Assembly (NCBI GenBank): GCA_947581755.1
Contig: CANPVN010000019.1
Location: 1 to 32,009 of the forward strand
Direction: 5' to 3'
From: an uncultured Clostridia bacterium
GTDB lineage: Bacteria > Bacillota > Clostridia > Christensenellales > Pumilibacteraceae
DNA length: 32,009 bases
Under the pieces are notes generated by a model that saw nothing but the letters and a program-made list of their open reading frames with translations, did not search any database and had not been told where the DNA came from. The translations under genes and the position numbers were made by a program. Shown piece by piece: positions 30,274 to 32,009 of the stretch (the stretch's first letter is position 1; every line of letters starts with the position of its first letter).

Positions 30274-32009
30274 ATGAGATGTAAACATTGCGGAAGCATT
30301 AATTTGCAAATTGTAACCAATCAACAAAGCGGTTATAGTTACGGCAAGGGATTGCTTGGCTCTTTGGTGTTCGGTCCTATCGGAGCGGTTGCAGGAGTCG
30401 GAGGTAAAGACAAAAGCACAAAGGAGTATCATTGTATGGCTTGCGGACAGGTTGGCAGTTTCGACTGGATGATTATGGATCCTAAAACGACTGTTGAAAT
30501 AGATTTTGCAATACAATATAATGAAACAAAAAAATTATTTGACCTTAAACGAAAATATCGCAATATCGAATGGAACAGCCAACAAGTTGCGCAAATGCCG
30601 TCTTATGCGCTAACTCCATCATATGGCAGTAGTAATTTTGACATAATCGAAAGTACATTATTCAAATACAATGGAACCGACAAAACTGTAATTATTCCAA
30701 ACAGCGTTACTGCTATTGGGCAATATGCATTTTCTAACTGTGAAAGTCTTACAAGCATAACGATACCTAATAGCGTTACTGCTATCGGAAATCGGGCATT
30801 TAGTGGTTGCAAAAGCCTTACAAAAATTACTATACCAAACAGCGTTACTTCTATCGGGCACGATGCATTTAGTGGTTGCAAAAGTCTTACAAAAATTACT
30901 ATACCAAACAGTGTCACTTCTATCGGGGACGATGCATTTGCCTACTGCGAAAGTCTTAAAAGCATTAATATACCTAAAAGCGTCACTTCTATCGGAAAAT
31001 ATGCATTTTTCTTTTGCGAAAATCTTACAAGTATTGTAATACCAAACAATGGTATTTATATTGGAGATAGTGCATTTTCATGTTGTAAAAATCTTACGAA
31101 TTTAACTATACCAAGTAACGTTACTTCTATTAATAGGGAATTAACATCTAATTATATAAATCTTAAAAGCATAACGATACCAAATAATGTTACTTCTATT
31201 GAAAATGGAGCGTTTATGTTCCATAACAAACTTACAAATGTTACTATGGCAAACAGTGTCACTTCTATCGGAAATTGGGCATTTAGTGGTTGCGAAAGTC
31301 TTGCAAACATTACTATACCAAACAGTGTCACTTCTATCGGTGATTATGCATTTAGTGATTGCGAAAGTCTCACAAGTTTAATTATACCGAATAGCGTTAC
31401 TTCCATTAATAAAGGAGCATTTTTTCAATGTAAAAATCTCAAAAGTATTACTATTTCGAATAATATTAAATCGATTGAGACAAGTGTATTTTCGGGATGC
31501 GCTAATCTTACAAGTATAACTCTACCTGATAGCCTACTTTCTATTGGAAATTCGGCATTTAGTGGATGCGAAAGTCTTACAAACATTACTATACCAAACA
31601 GTGTCACTTCTATCGGAAATTGGGCATTTAGTCGTTGCGAAAGTCTTACAAGCATTAATATACCAAACAGTGTCGCTTCTATCGGCGAACACGCATTTTG
31701 GAATTGCGAAAAACTTACAAGTATAACTCTACCTGATAGCCTACTTTCTATCGGCGACTACGCATTTAGTGATTGCGAAAGTCTTACAAACATTACTATA
31801 CCAAACAATGTCGCTTCTATCGGCGACTATGCTTTTGTCGGTTGCCGTCATATCGAAACTTTAAGCGTCGAAGAAGGAAACCCCAATTATTACAGCCAAA
31901 ACAATTGCATTATAGAAAAAAGCACAAATAAAATGATATGCACCCCAAAAGTTAGACACTTTAGGAGGTGCATATTTTTATGGGAAGAAAGAAGAAAATT
32001 AACACAAAG
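30274..32009 (+). CDS. Zinc-ribbon BspA-type leucine-rich repeat protein, interrupted by an IS element (partial)
   Basis: The frame from the ATG at 30274 (TGGAGG upstream) is open to the window edge: 578 codons without a stop. Cys3/Cys6 and Cys54/Cys57 form a likely zinc ribbon; between them lies a glycine-rich hydrophobic stretch (GLLGSLVFGPIGAVAGVGG). After a linker (~60-138), residues ~141-531 are 17 LRR_5 (BspA/TpLRR) units of 23 residues, consensus IPNSVTSIGxxAFSGCxSLTxIT. The last native residues (NCIIEKSTNKMI) are a phrase that in such proteins normally leads into further repeats; at 31939 the IS begins, so the gene is truncated and everything after residue ~555 is IS-derived. There is no signal peptide, unlike most BspA proteins, so a cytoplasmic or zinc-ribbon-tethered role is possible. 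Function unknown; protein binding is the family's usual theme. Confidence 0.85.
   Translation, partial: MRCKHCGSINLQIVTNQQSGYSYGKGLLGSLVFGPIGAVAGVGGKDKSTKEYHCMACGQVGSFDWMIMDPKTTVEIDFAIQYNETKKLFDLKRKYRNIEWNSQQVAQMPSYALTPSYGSSNFDIIESTLFKYNGTDKTVIIPNSVTAIGQYAFSNCESLTSITIPNSVTAIGNRAFSGCKSLTKITIPNSVTSIGHDAFSGCKSLTKITIPNSVTSIGDDAFAYCESLKSINIPKSVTSIGKYAFFFCENLTSIVIPNNGIYIGDSAFSCCKNLTNLTIPSNVTSINRELTSNYINLKSITIPNNVTSIENGAFMFHNKLTNVTMANSVTSIGNWAFSGCESLANITIPNSVTSIGDYAFSDCESLTSLIIPNSVTSINKGAFFQCKNLKSITISNNIKSIETSVFSGCANLTSITLPDSLLSIGNSAFSGCESLTNITIPNSVTSIGNWAFSRCESLTSINIPNSVASIGEHAFWNCEKLTSITLPDSLLSIGDYAFSDCESLTNITIPNNVASIGDYAFVGCRHIETLSVEEGNPNYYSQNNCIIEKSTNKMICTPKVRHFRRCIFLWEERRKLTQ
30694..31866 (+). 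repeat. 17 tandem 69-bp repeats encoding LRR_5 units
   Basis: The ATA/ATT-CCA pair that begins each unit recurs at exact multiples of 69 bases from 30694 to 31798 with no indels. Some units are almost identical in DNA: CTACCTGATAGCCTACTTTC occurs twice, 207 bases (three units) apart, pointing to recent block duplication. Confidence 0.92.
31939..32009 (+). mobile_element. Left end of an IS3-family (IS150-like) insertion sequence, partial
   Basis: The terminal sequence TGCACCCCAAAAGTTAGACA (from 31939) begins with TG and has the CCCCAAAAGTTxGAC core typical of IS150-group IS3 elements. It is followed after a few bases by AGGAGG and a start codon for orfA. It interrupts the LRR gene. The other end, the direct target repeat and the orfB transposase lie outside the window. 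Confidence 0.78.
31980..32009 (+). CDS. IS3-family transposase orfA, N-terminal fragment
   Basis: ATG at 31980 with AGGAGG at 31963-31968. The ten visible residues MGRKKKINTK are the basic start common in IS150-type OrfA helix-turn-helix proteins. The gene continues beyond the window. The call rests mainly on the adjacent IS end. Confidence 0.65.
   Translation, partial: MGRKKKINTK

Noticed and set aside
30603..30917. Minus-strand open frames with repeated VTLFGIVIFVRL-type peptides
   Set aside because: They are the reverse complement of the 69-bp LRR repeats; the plus-strand frame from 30274 explains the periodicity.
30803..31726. Short plus-strand frames with VVAKVLQ-type repeats
   Set aside because: Out-of-frame readings of the same LRR repeats; the true frame has no stop over its whole length.
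30694..31866. Regular direct repeats that could suggest a CRISPR array
   Set aside because: The unit is 69 bp, wholly coding and without unique spacers; it encodes LRR units.
1..32009. tRNA, rRNA or CRISPR genes
   Set aside because: Intergenic spaces are short and I saw no cloverleaf ends (such as GGTTCGAATCC-like T-arms), rRNA blocks or spacer arrays.

Overview
The window is AT-rich, gene-dense bacterial DNA that looks like a strictly anaerobic Bacillota (Clostridia-type) genome. Evidence: a single-chain pyruvate:ferredoxin oxidoreductase, a GatCA amidotransferase pair, folate-dependent TrmFO, a dprA-topA-trmFO-hslV-hslU order as in low-GC Gram-positives, strong purine-rich Shine-Dalgarno sequences, TTG starts and many consensus TTGACA-17-TATAAT promoters. 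No species can be named from sequence alone.

Layout. 1-534: tail of an unidentified gene, a terminator and a promoter. 535-2937: large surface lipoprotein with InlB-like and repeated beta modules. 3042-6572 (minus): nifJ. 6712-7587 (minus): lgt. From a back-to-back promoter pair gatC-gatA runs rightwards (7726-9322), then rplS with a leader (9400-9805). 10025-17642: one tightly coupled operon (GT-C-like membrane protein, comM/yifB, dprA, topA, trmFO). 17713-24283: second operon (hslV, hslU, hisS, aspS, RseC-like protein, glyA). 24532-26742: iron-sulfur operon (Rrf2 regulator, nifS, nifU, small one-TM protein). 26853-27713: ruvX and a DUF1292 protein with a cysteine/aspartate repeat tail. 27812-29831 (minus): radical SAM protein plus DUF4130 partner, a conserved but poorly understood DNA-repair/modification pair.

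The right end is accessory. A promoter sitting in a long dyad (29988-30048) starts a transcript whose first ~150 nt fold into a long rod (16-bp perfect closing stem), followed by a UUCG-capped terminator and only then an uninterrupted reading frame from 30274 for a zinc-ribbon/BspA-type leucine-rich repeat protein with 17 exact 69-bp repeats. That gene is cut at about 31939 by the left end of an IS3-family (IS150-like) element whose orfA starts at 31980. The frame stays open to the window edge.

How the genes fit together: housekeeping genes for DNA topology, recombination and uptake (topA, dprA, comM, ruvX), tRNA modification and charging (trmFO, hisS, aspS, gatCA), proteolysis (hslVU), one-carbon metabolism (glyA, trmFO) and Fe-S assembly (nifSU), which would serve the Fe-S enzymes here (nifJ and the radical SAM protein). 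Most distinctive signals: the structured RNA/terminator leader of the LRR gene, two apparently leaderless mRNAs with extended -10 promoters, an RBS-enclosing hairpin before the small isc-operon protein, and the CxCxx repeat tail of the DUF1292 protein.
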